The notes below the pieces were generated by a model that saw only the letters and a list, made by a program, of their open reading frames with translations, was not told the origin of the DNA and made no database searches. A stretch of 50,220 bases of DNA from Clostridia bacterium (lineage in GTDB: Bacteria > Bacillota > Clostridia > Oscillospirales > CAG-272). The position numbers and the translations under genes were made by a program. The stretch lies in assembly GCA_017441005.1 (NCBI GenBank), contig JAFSAM010000036.1:1-50220 (forward strand), read 5' to 3'. The first letter of the stretch is position 1; every line of letters starts with the position of its first letter. This document shows, piece by piece, positions 24,620 through 34,241 of the stretch.

Positions 24620-24689
24620 TGTGTTAATAATAAGAATTCACTCGACTTTAACATTATTTTGAGTTATAATTGTGTTAAAGATAAGAATT
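24620..24689 (+). repeat. Two direct operator-like repeats 51 bp apart
   Basis: TGTGTTAATAATAAGAATT (24620-24638) and TGTGTTAAAGATAAGAATT (24671-24689) match at 17 of 19 positions. The 51-bp offset is about five helical turns. The first copy lies just before the XRE gene start; the second overlaps the AbrB promoter. Confidence 0.7.
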
Positions 24690-24698
24690 TGGTAAAAT
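24670..24698 (+). promoter_or_regulatory. Probable promoter of the AbrB-like gene
   Basis: TTGTGT (24670-24675), 17 bases, TAAAAT (24693-24698). The -35 and spacer are covered by the second 19-bp repeat, so a protein bound there would block it. Confidence 0.6.
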
Positions 24699-24720
24699 TA
24701 TATAACATTGGAGTTAAATA

Positions 24721-24888
24721 ATGAAGGAAATAGGTATAATAAAAGAATTCGATAAACTCGGAAGAATAGTTATTCCAAAAGAACTCCGAGAAAGATTTGC
24801 ACTGAAAAATGAAGTAGAAATAGTTGCGACAAAAGACGGAATAATTCTTAAAAATCCCGAATACGTTCTGACAAAAAAACAAAACTGA
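24721..24888 (+). CDS. Small AbrB/SpoVT-type DNA-binding protein
   Basis: The 55-residue frame begins MKEIGIIKEFDKLGRIVIPK and shows the swapped-hairpin AbrB domain signature DKLGRIVIPKELRERF, followed by EVEIVATKDGIILK. The length is that of a domain without a C-terminal sensor, like transition-state regulators or antitoxins. GGAG (24710-24713) lies 7 bases before the ATG, and a terminator overlaps the stop codon. No toxin gene follows, so a transition-state type regulator is more likely than an antitoxin. It is divergent from the XRE gene. Confidence 0.85.
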   Translation: MKEIGIIKEFDKLGRIVIPKELRERFALKNEVEIVATKDGIILKNPEYVLTKKQN

Positions 24889-24914
24889 CACACATTTTGA
24901 TATGTGTGTTTTTT
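24888..24914 (+). terminator. Terminator of the AbrB-like gene
   Basis: ACACACAT (24888-24895) pairs with ATGTGTGT (24902-24909), then a T-run. Confidence 0.8.
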
Positions 24915-25021
24915 CTTGTTTTTAAACACAAAATAATAAACAAAAACACGACAAAAAAACTATTGTTTTTTAACAAATCTCCAATCTTTTACTTTACTAT
25001 ATAAATAATAACGAAAACCTA

Positions 25022-25050
25022 TTGACTTTACCATAAAAATCCTGTATATA
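25022..25050 (+). promoter_or_regulatory. Promoter of the Na/Pi symporter gene
   Basis: TTGACT (25022-25027), 17 bases, TATATA (25045-25050), with TG two bases before the -10. Confidence 0.65.
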
Positions 25051-25100
25051 TTATAATAGAATTTTATGATAAAAGAAAAAGAAAGGAAAATGAGAGAATA

Positions 25101-26843
25101 ATGACAATTTTTGACGCATTGACTATGATAGGCGGTCTCTGCCTATTCCTGTTCGGCATGAACGTCATGGGACAGGCTCTCGAAGTAAGTGCAGGTAGAA
25201 ACCTGCGAAACATTTTGGCAAAACTCACAAACAACATTTCAATCGGATTTTTCACAGGCTTGATAATAACTATGGTTATTCAATCCTCGTCTGCCACAAC
25301 CGTTATGGTAGTCGGCTTTGTAAACTCCGGCCTGCTTACCCTCAAGCAATCAATCGGCGTTATCATCGGCGCAAACGTAGGAACTACCGTCACAGCTTGG
25401 ATACTTTCACTTCAGCAAATTAACGGAGAAATTTTCTGGCTGAAGCTACTTAAACCCTCGGCATTCACTCCCGTCCTTGCAGTAATCGGTATATTCCTCT
25501 TTATGTTCTGCAAGGGCGAAAAGAAGAAAAACATAGGTCTTATATTCTTAGGCTTTGCAACACTTATGACGGGTATGGACACTATGTCCTCCGCTGTCGA
25601 ACATATAGGTGAGCAGCAGTGGTTTATCGATCTGCTCGTGCTCTTCGAAAACCCGCTCCTCGGTATTCTTGTCGGTACTCTTCTTACAGCGCTTATTCAG
25701 TCATCATCGGCATCGGTCGGTATTTTGCAGATATTTGCCAACAGCACACCAATCTCAATTGCAACGTGTATTCCGATTATTCTCGGTATGAACATCGGTA
25801 CTTGTATCACGGCAATGCTCTCCTCTATCGGTGCTACCAAAAACGGTAAAAGAGCCGCTTATGTCCACTTATCATTTAACATTATAGGTACATTCGTTTT
25901 GATTGCCATATTCTGGCCTCTCAAATCGTTCGGAAACATTGAATTTTTCTCCCAAAATGCAAATATGTGGACAGTAGCAGCCTGCCACACAGTATTGAAG
26001 ATAGCGTGTACCCTTTTGCTTCTTCCTGCTACAAGCCTGCTCGAAAAAATATCTTACTGGCTCATTCCTCTCGACGAAACACCGGAACAAGCAGTTGTTC
26101 TTGACGAACGTCTTTTCGCTACCCCCGCCATTGCGATCGAGCGCTCCCGTGAGGTAACGGTCGATATGGCAAACTGCGCTATCAAAACACTTACAAACTC
26201 ACTCGATCTGTTTGATAACTATACCCCCGAGATTGCCCAAGCGATCCGCGACGGCGAAGAAAAGACAGATAAATACGAGGATGCTTTGGGTTCATACCTC
26301 GTAAAGCTTTCAAACTATAAGATAAGTGCGTCCGACAGTGCCGAGGCAGCAATGCTTCTAAAATTGATCGGTGACTTTGAAAGAATCTCCGACCACGGTG
26401 TAAATATTCTCGAGGCAGTCGAAGAGCTCCGTGAAAAGAAACTTTCCTTCTCCGAAGAAGCCCGGAAGGAAATATCCGTTATGATCAACGCAACAAGAGA
26501 GGTTGTCGAATATGCATCAAAAGCTTTTGTCGATGGCGACATCGAAGCTTTGGCAGAAATATCTCCCCTCGAGCAGGTAATCGACGTTCTTAAGGAAAAG
26601 CTCCGTTCCAATCACATTGCAAGACTCCAAAAGGGCAACTGCTCAATCGAAGTCGGCTTTGTTTGGTCCGATCTTATCACAGACTTTGAGCGTACTTCCG
26701 ACCACTGCTCCAACATTGCGGGTTGTTTGATCGACCTTTCCAATCTTGATATGAACATACACGAGCATTTGCGTGCAATCAAGTCAGATGACAACACGTA
26801 TAAACAGAAGGTTTCTTTTTACACTGAAAAATACGCAGTTTGA
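25101..26843 (+). CDS. Na/Pi cotransporter family protein with PhoU-like C-domain
   Basis: The 580-residue membrane protein has two inverted Na/Pi-cotransporter (NptA/PNaS) repeats, each with the signature QSSSA (61-65 and 200-204), about eight to nine membrane segments in residues 1-320, and a helical PhoU-like region (about 345-560) with the paired motifs FERISDH and FERTSDH. It is expected to move phosphate with sodium, with the tail sensing phosphate status. A three-codon open frame (ATG AGA GAA TAA) lies just ahead of the chosen ATG, with a GAGAG site in it. It stands alone between its promoter and a strong terminator. Confidence 0.93.
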   Translation: MTIFDALTMIGGLCLFLFGMNVMGQALEVSAGRNLRNILAKLTNNISIGFFTGLIITMVIQSSSATTVMVVGFVNSGLLTLKQSIGVIIGANVGTTVTAWILSLQQINGEIFWLKLLKPSAFTPVLAVIGIFLFMFCKGEKKKNIGLIFLGFATLMTGMDTMSSAVEHIGEQQWFIDLLVLFENPLLGILVGTLLTALIQSSSASVGILQIFANSTPISIATCIPIILGMNIGTCITAMLSSIGATKNGKRAAYVHLSFNIIGTFVLIAIFWPLKSFGNIEFFSQNANMWTVAACHTVLKIACTLLLLPATSLLEKISYWLIPLDETPEQAVVLDERLFATPAIAIERSREVTVDMANCAIKTLTNSLDLFDNYTPEIAQAIRDGEEKTDKYEDALGSYLVKLSNYKISASDSAEAAMLLKLIGDFERISDHGVNILEAVEELREKKLSFSEEARKEISVMINATREVVEYASKAFVDGDIEALAEISPLEQVIDVLKEKLRSNHIARLQKGNCSIEVGFVWSDLITDFERTSDHCSNIAGCLIDLSNLDMNIHEHLRAIKSDDNTYKQKVSFYTEKYAV

Positions 26844-26847
26844 TTTT

Positions 26848-26879
26848 AAAAAAAGAGTACAAAACCGTACTCTTTTTTT
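26848..26879 (+). terminator. Terminator of the Na/Pi symporter gene
   Basis: AAAAAAAGAGTAC (26848-26860) pairs with GTACTCTTTTTTT (26867-26879). Confidence 0.88.
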
Positions 26880-26886
26880 GATGCAA

Positions 26887-26930
26887 AAAAATAAGAGTAT
26901 ATGCAACAAAAAGCATATACTCTTATTTTT
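26887..26930 (-). terminator. Perfect 18-bp terminator of the miaB-mutS-mutL-tgt operon
   Basis: The arm at 26887-26904 (ending GTATATGC) is the exact reverse complement of 26913-26930; the loop is AACAAAAA. It overlaps the last bases of tgt and has a T-run on the minus strand. Confidence 0.88.
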
Positions 26931-28062
26931 ACAGTCTGTATTCAAGTGTTTCTCTGTATTCGTTGTAGAAGGTTTCAAATGTACCGTTGTCAAGATGCTC
27001 TCTGATCTTTTCCATAAGCTCGTTGTAGAAATAAAGATTATGAAGAACGCAGAGGCGCATTCCGAGCATTTCTCTCGCCTTGAAAAGATGTCGGATGTAT
27101 GCTCTGCTGTAGCTGCGGCATACGGGGCAATTGCAATCCTCGTCAATGGGACGGGGATCATTGAAAAACTTTTCATTATTGAGGTTGAGCTTGCCCTTCC
27201 ACGTAAACAGATTAGCGTGACGCGCATTTCTGCTGGGCATTACACAGTCAAAGAAATCAACGCCGCGATGCACAGCCTCAAGGATGTTTACCGGTGTACC
27301 GACGCCCATCAGGTATCTGGGTTTATCCTTAGGCATAAACGGTTCGACGTGGTCGATCACGTCATACATAATTTCTGCCGGTTCACCGACAGCAAGACCG
27401 CCTATAGCATATCCGGGAAGGTCAAGCTCGGCAATCTGCATCATATGCTCTATTCTGAGGTCATTATAAGTGCATCCCTGGTTGATTCCCCAGAGCATCT
27501 GCTTTGGATTGACCGTATCGGGAAGCGAATTAAGTCTTTCAAGCTCCGCCTTGCATCTGTAAAGCCATCTTGTCGTTCTTTCACAAGAACGCTTGGAATA
27601 CAGATATTCGGCAGGGTTTTCAACGCATTCGTCAAATGCCATTGCGATATCCGAGCCGAGATTAGACTGGATCCGCATCGACTCCTCGGGCCCCATAAAA
27701 ATCTTCTTACCGTCCATGTGAGACTGGAAAGCCACTCCTTCTTCGGTTATCTTGCGAAGCTGTGCCAAAGAAAACACCTGGAAGCCGCCGGAGTCGGTCA
27801 ATATAGGACCGTCCCAATTGAAAAACTTGTGTAGTCCCCCAAGCTCCTTGATAAGCTTGTCTCCCGGTCTGATGTGCAAATGATAGGTATTGGAAAGCTC
27901 GACCTGACACTTGATCTCGCGCAGATCCATTGTTGATACACCGCCCTTGATCGCAGCGCTTGTACCTACGTTCATAAATACCGGGGTTTGAATATTTCCG
28001 TGCGGGGTTTCAAATACGCCCCTTCGTGCATGTCCCTCGGTCTTCAGTAACTTAAAAGCCAT
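26929..28062 (-). CDS. tgt: Queuine/preQ1 tRNA-guanine transglycosylase
   Basis: The 377-residue enzyme swaps guanine 34 for preQ1 in tRNAs with GUN anticodons, a step of queuosine synthesis. It shows the substrate-binding DSGGFQVFSL, the GINQG segment, the nucleophile region FFDCVMPSRNARH, and a zinc site CNCPVC followed by a downstream Cys/His (RLCVLHN). Length is typical. It is the last gene of an operon after mutL, with 20 bases between; tgt more often sits with queA, ruvB or yajC. Confidence 0.96.
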   Translation of the reverse strand: MAFKLLKTEGHARRGVFETPHGNIQTPVFMNVGTSAAIKGGVSTMDLREIKCQVELSNTYHLHIRPGDKLIKELGGLHKFFNWDGPILTDSGGFQVFSLAQLRKITEEGVAFQSHMDGKKIFMGPEESMRIQSNLGSDIAMAFDECVENPAEYLYSKRSCERTTRWLYRCKAELERLNSLPDTVNPKQMLWGINQGCTYNDLRIEHMMQIAELDLPGYAIGGLAVGEPAEIMYDVIDHVEPFMPKDKPRYLMGVGTPVNILEAVHRGVDFFDCVMPSRNARHANLFTWKGKLNLNNEKFFNDPRPIDEDCNCPVCRSYSRAYIRHLFKAREMLGMRLCVLHNLYFYNELMEKIREHLDNGTFETFYNEYRETLEYRL

Positions 28063-28082
28063 AATATATTGTATTCCTCTCT

Positions 28083-30131
28083 TTATTTTCTCTTAAATTG
28101 CTTTTCAAGACTGTCCTTTGTAACCTCAAAAGCAACGGGTCTGCCGTGCGGACAGTATTTTATGTCGGGCAGTGCCATCAGCTTTTTAACAAAAGCCTTC
28201 GTATCCTCAATAGAATCCGGTCTGCCTGCCTTTATGGCAGCCTTACAGCTTGCCTGATAAAGTGCTTTTTCAAACACGATATCTCTCGATAATTCGGCAC
28301 TTCCCGTTCCCTCAGCGAGTCTATCGCATACCGTCATAAACAGATCGACGGATGCATCGACACCAAGTCCGAGCGGAATAGCAACCAGAGTGATATCACC
28401 GTTAGCTTTTTTCTGCATCTCAAAGCCGATAGCCGAGATGTCATCAAAATATTCGTCTACCGTTCCCTTTTCAAGCGATCCGAGCTGTAGCTCCACCGGA
28501 ACAAGCAGATACTGAAGACCGCCTTTTTTCTTCTTCATATTGCTTTTTAATTCTTCAAAAATAATACGCTCGTGTGCCGCATGCTTATCGATTATCAGCA
28601 CTTTATCTGCCATTTCAACAAAGATATACGAGTAAAATGCCTCTCCTATTATCTTATAAAAAGGCAGCTTTACTTCTTCGCTTTTATCCTCTTCATCTGT
28701 CCGAAGCTTATCATCATCCAATGAAAGCCTCGATTTTTCTTCCTGCTTTACCATCTGCTGAATAGGCTCCTTATCCGGCTTTTTCTCTTCAAAAAGATAC
28801 GAAAAATCGGTTTCCTGCATTTTATTAACAGGAGCCTGTGCAGACATCGGTATATTAGAAACGCTCGGAATATTGGGCACACTTATAGGTGTATCGTCAA
28901 TAATAGGCTCTTTTTTCTTCGGTGTTTCTTCGGATGGTGTAACAATTCTTTCATCAAGTGACGGAAAAGCCGTTTCGATCTTCATCTCATCGGTGAAGGT
29001 CATTTTTTCGGGCTTTACCTTTTCTTCCTTTTCCTCGATGGGTAAAAAGGAGTTTATTATATTCAAGCCCTCCTGCTTTTTTCGGTTTGCTATATCCTCG
29101 GACAGATCATCGTCCTCGTTGTCAAACCTGACGGGTCTTGCGACACTTCTTTCAAGCACACCCCTTACTGTCGAATAAACGGCCTCAAACACCTGTCTCT
29201 CATCGCTGAACTTGACCTCTGCCTTAGTTGGATGTACGTTTGCATCGACAAATGCGGGATGTACCTCTATTTTCAATACACAGCAAGGGAATTTCCCCTC
29301 GGGTATGTATGAATCGTATGCCTGCTCTATTGCCGCAGAAACAGTCTTATTTCGTACGTATCTGTCGTTCACAAAAAGGATCTGATAGTTTCTCGTCTTC
29401 TTGACGTTATCGGGATTCCCGATATAACCGTAGATTTTTACGCCCTCAGTCAGCCAGCTTACGGGAGTCATTTTTTTAACGTAGTCTCTTCCGTACAAGG
29501 CATAGATAGCATTAGCAAGCTTGCCGTCACCGGCAGTCGAAAACTTTACGTTATCATCGCTTATGAATTTAAAAGCAATGTCCGGACGCGAGAGAGCCAG
29601 CTTTTCTACGACGTTTGAAACAGCCATTCCCTCGGTAACGTCTTTTTTCAAAAACTTTCTTCTTGCCGGTACGTTTGCAAAAAGCTCTTCAACAATGACA
29701 GTGGTACCGTCAGGACATCCGGTGTCGGCTAAGACCACCTGCTCGCCGGGATTGCACATCATAAGTGTTCCCGTCTTGTCCTCGCGGCGCTTGGTCATTA
29801 TCCTGACCTTGGCAACAGAGGAAATTGCAGCCAAAGCCTCACCTCTGAAGCCGAGCGTCATTATTTTACCGAGATCCCATTGAGTGCTTATCTTGCTTGT
29901 TGCGTGTCGCTGAATACATACGGGAACGTCCTCTCGGCTCATACCCTTTCCGTTGTCACACACACGGATAAATGCAACTCCGCCGCGCTTTATTTCGACA
30001 GCGATCTTGGAAGCCCCTGCATCTATTGAGTTTTCAATAAGCTCCTTCACCGCAGAAGCCGGTCTGTCGACCACCTCACCTGCGGCAATCAGGTTGGCAA
30101 CATGTATATCAAGTACGTTGATTATTCCCAT
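28083..30131 (-). CDS. mutL: DNA mismatch repair protein MutL
   Basis: The 682-residue protein has an N-terminal GHKL ATPase (ELIENSIDAGA, DNGKGM, GFRGEAL) and a C-terminal dimerisation/endonuclease domain. The endonuclease motif is DKHAAHERIIFEE near residue 525 (Lys where many relatives have Gln), with the zinc-site elements ASCKAAIKAG and CPHGRP near the end. This fits the nicking MutL of bacteria that lack MutH. The Ser/Pro/Glu-rich linker between the domains (about 335-490) is long. It follows mutS by 24 bases. Confidence 0.96.
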   Translation of the reverse strand: MGIINVLDIHVANLIAAGEVVDRPASAVKELIENSIDAGASKIAVEIKRGGVAFIRVCDNGKGMSREDVPVCIQRHATSKISTQWDLGKIMTLGFRGEALAAISSVAKVRIMTKRREDKTGTLMMCNPGEQVVLADTGCPDGTTVIVEELFANVPARRKFLKKDVTEGMAVSNVVEKLALSRPDIAFKFISDDNVKFSTAGDGKLANAIYALYGRDYVKKMTPVSWLTEGVKIYGYIGNPDNVKKTRNYQILFVNDRYVRNKTVSAAIEQAYDSYIPEGKFPCCVLKIEVHPAFVDANVHPTKAEVKFSDERQVFEAVYSTVRGVLERSVARPVRFDNEDDDLSEDIANRKKQEGLNIINSFLPIEEKEEKVKPEKMTFTDEMKIETAFPSLDERIVTPSEETPKKKEPIIDDTPISVPNIPSVSNIPMSAQAPVNKMQETDFSYLFEEKKPDKEPIQQMVKQEEKSRLSLDDDKLRTDEEDKSEEVKLPFYKIIGEAFYSYIFVEMADKVLIIDKHAAHERIIFEELKSNMKKKKGGLQYLLVPVELQLGSLEKGTVDEYFDDISAIGFEMQKKANGDITLVAIPLGLGVDASVDLFMTVCDRLAEGTGSAELSRDIVFEKALYQASCKAAIKAGRPDSIEDTKAFVKKLMALPDIKYCPHGRPVAFEVTKDSLEKQFKRK

Positions 30132-30155
30132 GTATTCTTTTTCCCTCTAAAATTT

Positions 30156-32747
30156 TTATTGAAGCATCTTTTTCAGGTCAAACAATACACCCAAAGCCTC
30201 GATGGGAGTGGTGGTATTGAGATCGATGCTCTTCAGTTTATCAATAACTTCGTTGTTTGCAAGAGTTTCAAAGGACAAAACATCGTCCTCCTCGTTCTTC
30301 TCCGGGCGTGTCAAAACAGCCCCGCCGTCTGCTTCTATCTCCTTCAGGATCTCTTTAGCTCGCTTTATAACAGGATTCGGAACTCCCGCAAGAAGCGCAA
30401 CCTCAATTCCGTAGCTGTCATCCGTCGCACCCTTTACGATCTTACGCAAGAAAATAAGCTCATCGCCTTTTTTCTTTGCGGCAATGTTGTAATTTACAAC
30501 ACCGTCTATCTGTCCTTCGAGGGTAGTCATTTCGTGATAGTGGGTAGCAAACAGCGTCTTTGCGCCAAGCTTCTTACCCGCGCTGTATTCGGCAACGGAT
30601 TTTGCAATGCTCATCCCGTCAAATGTGCTTGTTCCTCTGCCGATCTCATCATATATGATCAGGCTCTTCTTTGTTGCATTTTTCAGAATATATGCAACCT
30701 CGTTCATTTCAAGCATAAAAGTAGACTGTCCGCTTGCAAGGTCGTCAGAAGCACCGATTCGCGTAAATATCTTGTCCACAACGCCTATTCTCGCATCCTT
30801 AGCAGGAACGTAGCTTCCGATCTGAGCCATAAGACAGATCAGAGCAACCTGTCTCATATACGTGGATTTACCCGCCATATTGGGACCTGTTATAAGCATA
30901 AGTCTGTTTCTGCCCGTGTCAAGCTGTGTATCATTGGGAACAAAATAACTGTCCTTAACAAACATCTCGACCACGGGATGTCTGCCGTCTTTTATGTCGA
31001 TCACATCGCTGTAATCGACCTCGGGACACACGTAATTGTTCTTGACAGCGACGTCCGCCAAGCTGACGTACACGTCTACCAAAGCAAGCTTGTATGCCGT
31101 CTGCCGTATCCTATCTGCCTGATTTGCAATTTTTTCTCTGATCTGCTGGAATATATCGTATTCTATTCCCGCGATCCTGTCGGATGCACCGAGGATAGTT
31201 GACTCAAGGTCCTTGAGCTCCTGAGAAATATATCTTTCGCAGTTTGCAAGCGTCTGCTTTCTTACATAGCTTTCGGGAACGGGCTCGGTGTTCGATCTCA
31301 ATATCTCTATATAATATCCGAACACTCTGTTGTAGCCGACACGGAGCTTCTTTATGCCGGTCTTTTCTCTCTCGCGCTCTTCAAGGTCTCTTACGTACTG
31401 TTTACCGTTTGTAATAACGTCGTTCAGCTTATCTACCTCTTCGCTGTAACCTCGCTTGATTATTCCGCCCTCTCGGATGGAAAACGGCGGATCATCGACT
31501 ATAGACTCCTCTATCAGTGTATAAACATCCTTCAATTCATCGAGCGTGTTGTATATTTCATTTAATTCATCGCTCTGACAATCCTTCAAAAGCTCTTTAA
31601 CAAGGGGAACTGTCGCAAGTGTCTGGCTGATGGATTTAAGATCCTTGCCGCCGGCACTTCCGTACATAACCTTCGTCATAAGCCTTTCGAGGTCAAGCAC
31701 GCTCTTCATGCATTCGGCAAGCTCCTCGCGCTTGAAATAATCGTTATAAAGCTCAGTGACCGCCTTTTGCCTGCGCTCAATGAAATGAGTGTTTACCAGG
31801 GGAGTTTCCACCCATTTTCTTATAAGACGCGCTCCCATAGACGATTTTGTTTTGTCAAGCACCCAAAGAAGACTACCCTTCTTTTCCTTTGAACGCATAG
31901 TCTCGGTCAATTCAAGATTGCGTCTTGTATTCATATCTATTTCGAGATACTGTCCCGAATGATAGACCTTAAGTTCTTTTATGTAGGACGAATCAGTCCT
32001 CTGCGTTTCGGTTATGTAATCAAGCAACGCTCCGGCAGATGCAACAACTGCATTACAGAGAGCTTCCCCATTATCAGTCGGCAGCTTGCCAAATTGCTTG
32101 ATAAGCGTGCTTTTTGCAAATGAAAGCTCATATCTGTCAGCCTGACCGTCGTTCACAAACGCACTAAGCCTCTGCACCGCATATTCGTAAAGACCGCGGC
32201 ACATCTCCTTCTTTACGTTTATCATTATCTCCTTTGGAGCATAGACCGCTATCTCGTTAAGAAGTCTTTGTCCAAACTGCTCTCCCGTAATTTCGGTAGC
32301 GGAAATATCTCCCGTCGATATGTCGGCAAATGTCACCCCGGCACCATTTCCGTCAAGATAGATCGAGCAAAGATAGTTGTTTTTATTGTCTGTCAAAAGC
32401 TCGCTTTCAATAACAGTACCCGGGGTAACTATCCTGACTATCTCTCTTCTCACAAGATCCTTTGCCTGGGAAGGATCTTCTGTCTGCTCGCAGATCGCAA
32501 CCTTATAGCCCTTAGCGACCAGTCTGCCGAGATACGTATCTACGGCGTGATACGGCACACCGCACATAGGAGCGCGTTTTCCCTCTCCGCAATCCCTTCC
32601 CGTAAGGGTTAATTCAAGCTCACGGGATACAAGGACCGCATCGTCAAAAAACATCTCGTAAAAATCTCCGAGTCTGAAAAAGATTATACAATCCTTATTG
32701 CTCTCTTTTATGTCAAGGTATTGCTGCATCATAGGTGTTACACCCAT
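30156..32747 (-). CDS. mutS: DNA mismatch repair protein MutS
   Basis: The 863-residue mismatch-recognition ATPase has the mismatch-wedge motif FFRLGDFYEMF near residue 25, connector, core and clamp domains, Walker A GPNMAGKST near residue 605, the Walker B/DE region IYDEIGRGTS, and a C-terminal helical tail. I chose the ATG at 32747 (MGVTPMMQQY) because GAGGA lies 7 bases upstream; a TTG eight codons earlier falls inside the end of miaB. It is second in the miaB-mutS-mutL-tgt operon. Confidence 0.97.
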   Translation of the reverse strand: MGVTPMMQQYLDIKESNKDCIIFFRLGDFYEMFFDDAVLVSRELELTLTGRDCGEGKRAPMCGVPYHAVDTYLGRLVAKGYKVAICEQTEDPSQAKDLVRREIVRIVTPGTVIESELLTDNKNNYLCSIYLDGNGAGVTFADISTGDISATEITGEQFGQRLLNEIAVYAPKEIMINVKKEMCRGLYEYAVQRLSAFVNDGQADRYELSFAKSTLIKQFGKLPTDNGEALCNAVVASAGALLDYITETQRTDSSYIKELKVYHSGQYLEIDMNTRRNLELTETMRSKEKKGSLLWVLDKTKSSMGARLIRKWVETPLVNTHFIERRQKAVTELYNDYFKREELAECMKSVLDLERLMTKVMYGSAGGKDLKSISQTLATVPLVKELLKDCQSDELNEIYNTLDELKDVYTLIEESIVDDPPFSIREGGIIKRGYSEEVDKLNDVITNGKQYVRDLEEREREKTGIKKLRVGYNRVFGYYIEILRSNTEPVPESYVRKQTLANCERYISQELKDLESTILGASDRIAGIEYDIFQQIREKIANQADRIRQTAYKLALVDVYVSLADVAVKNNYVCPEVDYSDVIDIKDGRHPVVEMFVKDSYFVPNDTQLDTGRNRLMLITGPNMAGKSTYMRQVALICLMAQIGSYVPAKDARIGVVDKIFTRIGASDDLASGQSTFMLEMNEVAYILKNATKKSLIIYDEIGRGTSTFDGMSIAKSVAEYSAGKKLGAKTLFATHYHEMTTLEGQIDGVVNYNIAAKKKGDELIFLRKIVKGATDDSYGIEVALLAGVPNPVIKRAKEILKEIEADGGAVLTRPEKNEEDDVLSFETLANNEVIDKLKSIDLNTTTPIEALGVLFDLKKMLQ

Positions 32748-32763
32748 TGTTTTATCCTCACAT

Positions 32764-34191
32764 TCAATCAATTACTGTTCCGTACATTGCAAACGTATCT
32801 GCTCTATCAATTTTCACTCGGCAGAATTTACCGACTAAAGAATCGTCTCCGTCAATATGTACGAGTCGGTTTTTGTCATTTCTGCCGGTATATTTTTCGC
32901 AATCCGACTTACTTTTACCCTCGATCAGGACCTTTATCGTCTTTCCGACGTATTCTGTGTTAAGGTCCTTTGTAATGCTGTTTTGAACTTCTAAAAGCTT
33001 CGAAAAACGCGCCTTTTTGACCTCATCGGGAATCTGGCCCTCCATTGCCGCCGCGGGAGTATCCTTTCTCGGTGAATATATGAAGGAATAGACCGAGTCG
33101 AATTCGACTTTTTTGAGCATTTTAAGGGTATCTTCAAACTCCTCGTCAGTCTCCGTCGGGAAGCCGACAATAACGTCGCTCGTCAGACCGACGCTCGGTA
33201 TTTTCTCCTTAGCATAGCTTACAAGCTCGAAATAGCCCTTGGAATCATACTTGCGGTTCATTAATTTCAAAACTCTGTCATTTCCCGCCTGGAATGGCAA
33301 ATGTAAATGCTTTACAATCTTATCCTCGCGGGAAATCGTGTCAATTAACTTTTTCGACGCATCCTTCGGGTGACTTGTCATAAATCTCACCCAAAAATCT
33401 CCGTCTATCTTACAAATATCGGTCAAAAGGTCGGAAAAATCATAGTCGATACAAAGATCCTTGCCGTAGCTGTTCACATTTTGTCCGAGGAGTGTAAATT
33501 CCTTATACCCCTTCTCTGCAAGCTCTTTTATCTGATTCAATATCTCTTTCGGATCGCGGCTTCTCTCCCTGCCTCTTACGTAAGGAACTACGCAATAGGA
33601 GCAAAAATTGTTACATCCGTACATAACGCTGATCCAAGCCTTGAATTCGCTTTTTCTTTCAACGGGTAATCCTTCCCAAATATTGTCGGCACTGTGATCG
33701 AAATAAAAGAGTCTCTTTTTTTTCTTGAATGATTCAAGTAATATCTCGGGAAAACGCCAAAGCATATTTGTTCCAAACAAAAAATCCACGTACGGATACT
33801 TGTTTTTTATATCGTCCTTGCGGTGTTCTTGGGTAACCATACATCCGCAAATACCGATTTTGAGCTCGGGATTCACCTTTTTGAGATGCTTAAACTGTCC
33901 GGTGATCGACAATGCTCTAAGCTCTGCGTGTTCTCTTACAGCGCAAGTATTCACCACAATAAGATCAGCCTCAGTCGCGTCCTCGGTCAAAGTGTATCCC
34001 ATTTCAGCCGCCATACCTGCAATATATTCGCTGTCTGCCTCATTTTGCTGACAGCCGAAGGTAAGCACGTGCGCTTTCGGCATTCTGCCCTTTTCTTCAA
34101 AAAAAGAACGCGTCTTTTCCCTCATTTGAGCCATAAAAGAATACTGCAGATCTATTTGCTCTTGTGTAATATTTACCGTTTTATTATCCAT
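32764..34191 (-). CDS. miaB: tRNA-2-methylthio-N6-dimethylallyladenosine synthase
   Basis: The 475-residue radical-SAM enzyme adds a methylthio group to i6A37 of tRNAs reading UNN codons. It has the N-terminal cluster-binding domain with FGCQQNEADSEYI and further cysteines NTCAVRE and GCMVTQ, the radical-SAM motif CNNFCSYC (CxxxCxxC), and a C-terminal TRAM domain. The ATG at 34191 (MDNKTV) is preferred, although its AAAGGA site is a long 12 bases away; a TTG at 34200 is too close to it. First gene of its operon. Confidence 0.96.
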   Translation of the reverse strand: MDNKTVNITQEQIDLQYSFMAQMREKTRSFFEEKGRMPKAHVLTFGCQQNEADSEYIAGMAAEMGYTLTEDATEADLIVVNTCAVREHAELRALSITGQFKHLKKVNPELKIGICGCMVTQEHRKDDIKNKYPYVDFLFGTNMLWRFPEILLESFKKKKRLFYFDHSADNIWEGLPVERKSEFKAWISVMYGCNNFCSYCVVPYVRGRERSRDPKEILNQIKELAEKGYKEFTLLGQNVNSYGKDLCIDYDFSDLLTDICKIDGDFWVRFMTSHPKDASKKLIDTISREDKIVKHLHLPFQAGNDRVLKLMNRKYDSKGYFELVSYAKEKIPSVGLTSDVIVGFPTETDEEFEDTLKMLKKVEFDSVYSFIYSPRKDTPAAAMEGQIPDEVKKARFSKLLEVQNSITKDLNTEYVGKTIKVLIEGKSKSDCEKYTGRNDKNRLVHIDGDDSLVGKFCRVKIDRADTFAMYGTVID

Positions 34192-34241
34192 AAAAATCAA
34201 CTATCCTTTGTCGCTACACAATTTCCCCATTGTATTATATT

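Noticed and set aside
24367..24654. Longer start for the XRE gene
   Set aside because: It would read through the repeated operator-like sequence and has no better ribosome binding site than the ATG at 24606.
24367..24888. Toxin-antitoxin module
   Set aside because: The AbrB-like gene has no toxin gene after it and the XRE gene is divergent rather than cotranscribed.
26773..27834. 353-codon plus-strand frame opposite tgt
   Set aside because: It is the antisense of tgt, which has clear catalytic motifs; no start signal.
30102..31202. 366-codon plus-strand frame opposite mutS
   Set aside because: Antisense shadow of mutS with no recognisable domain.
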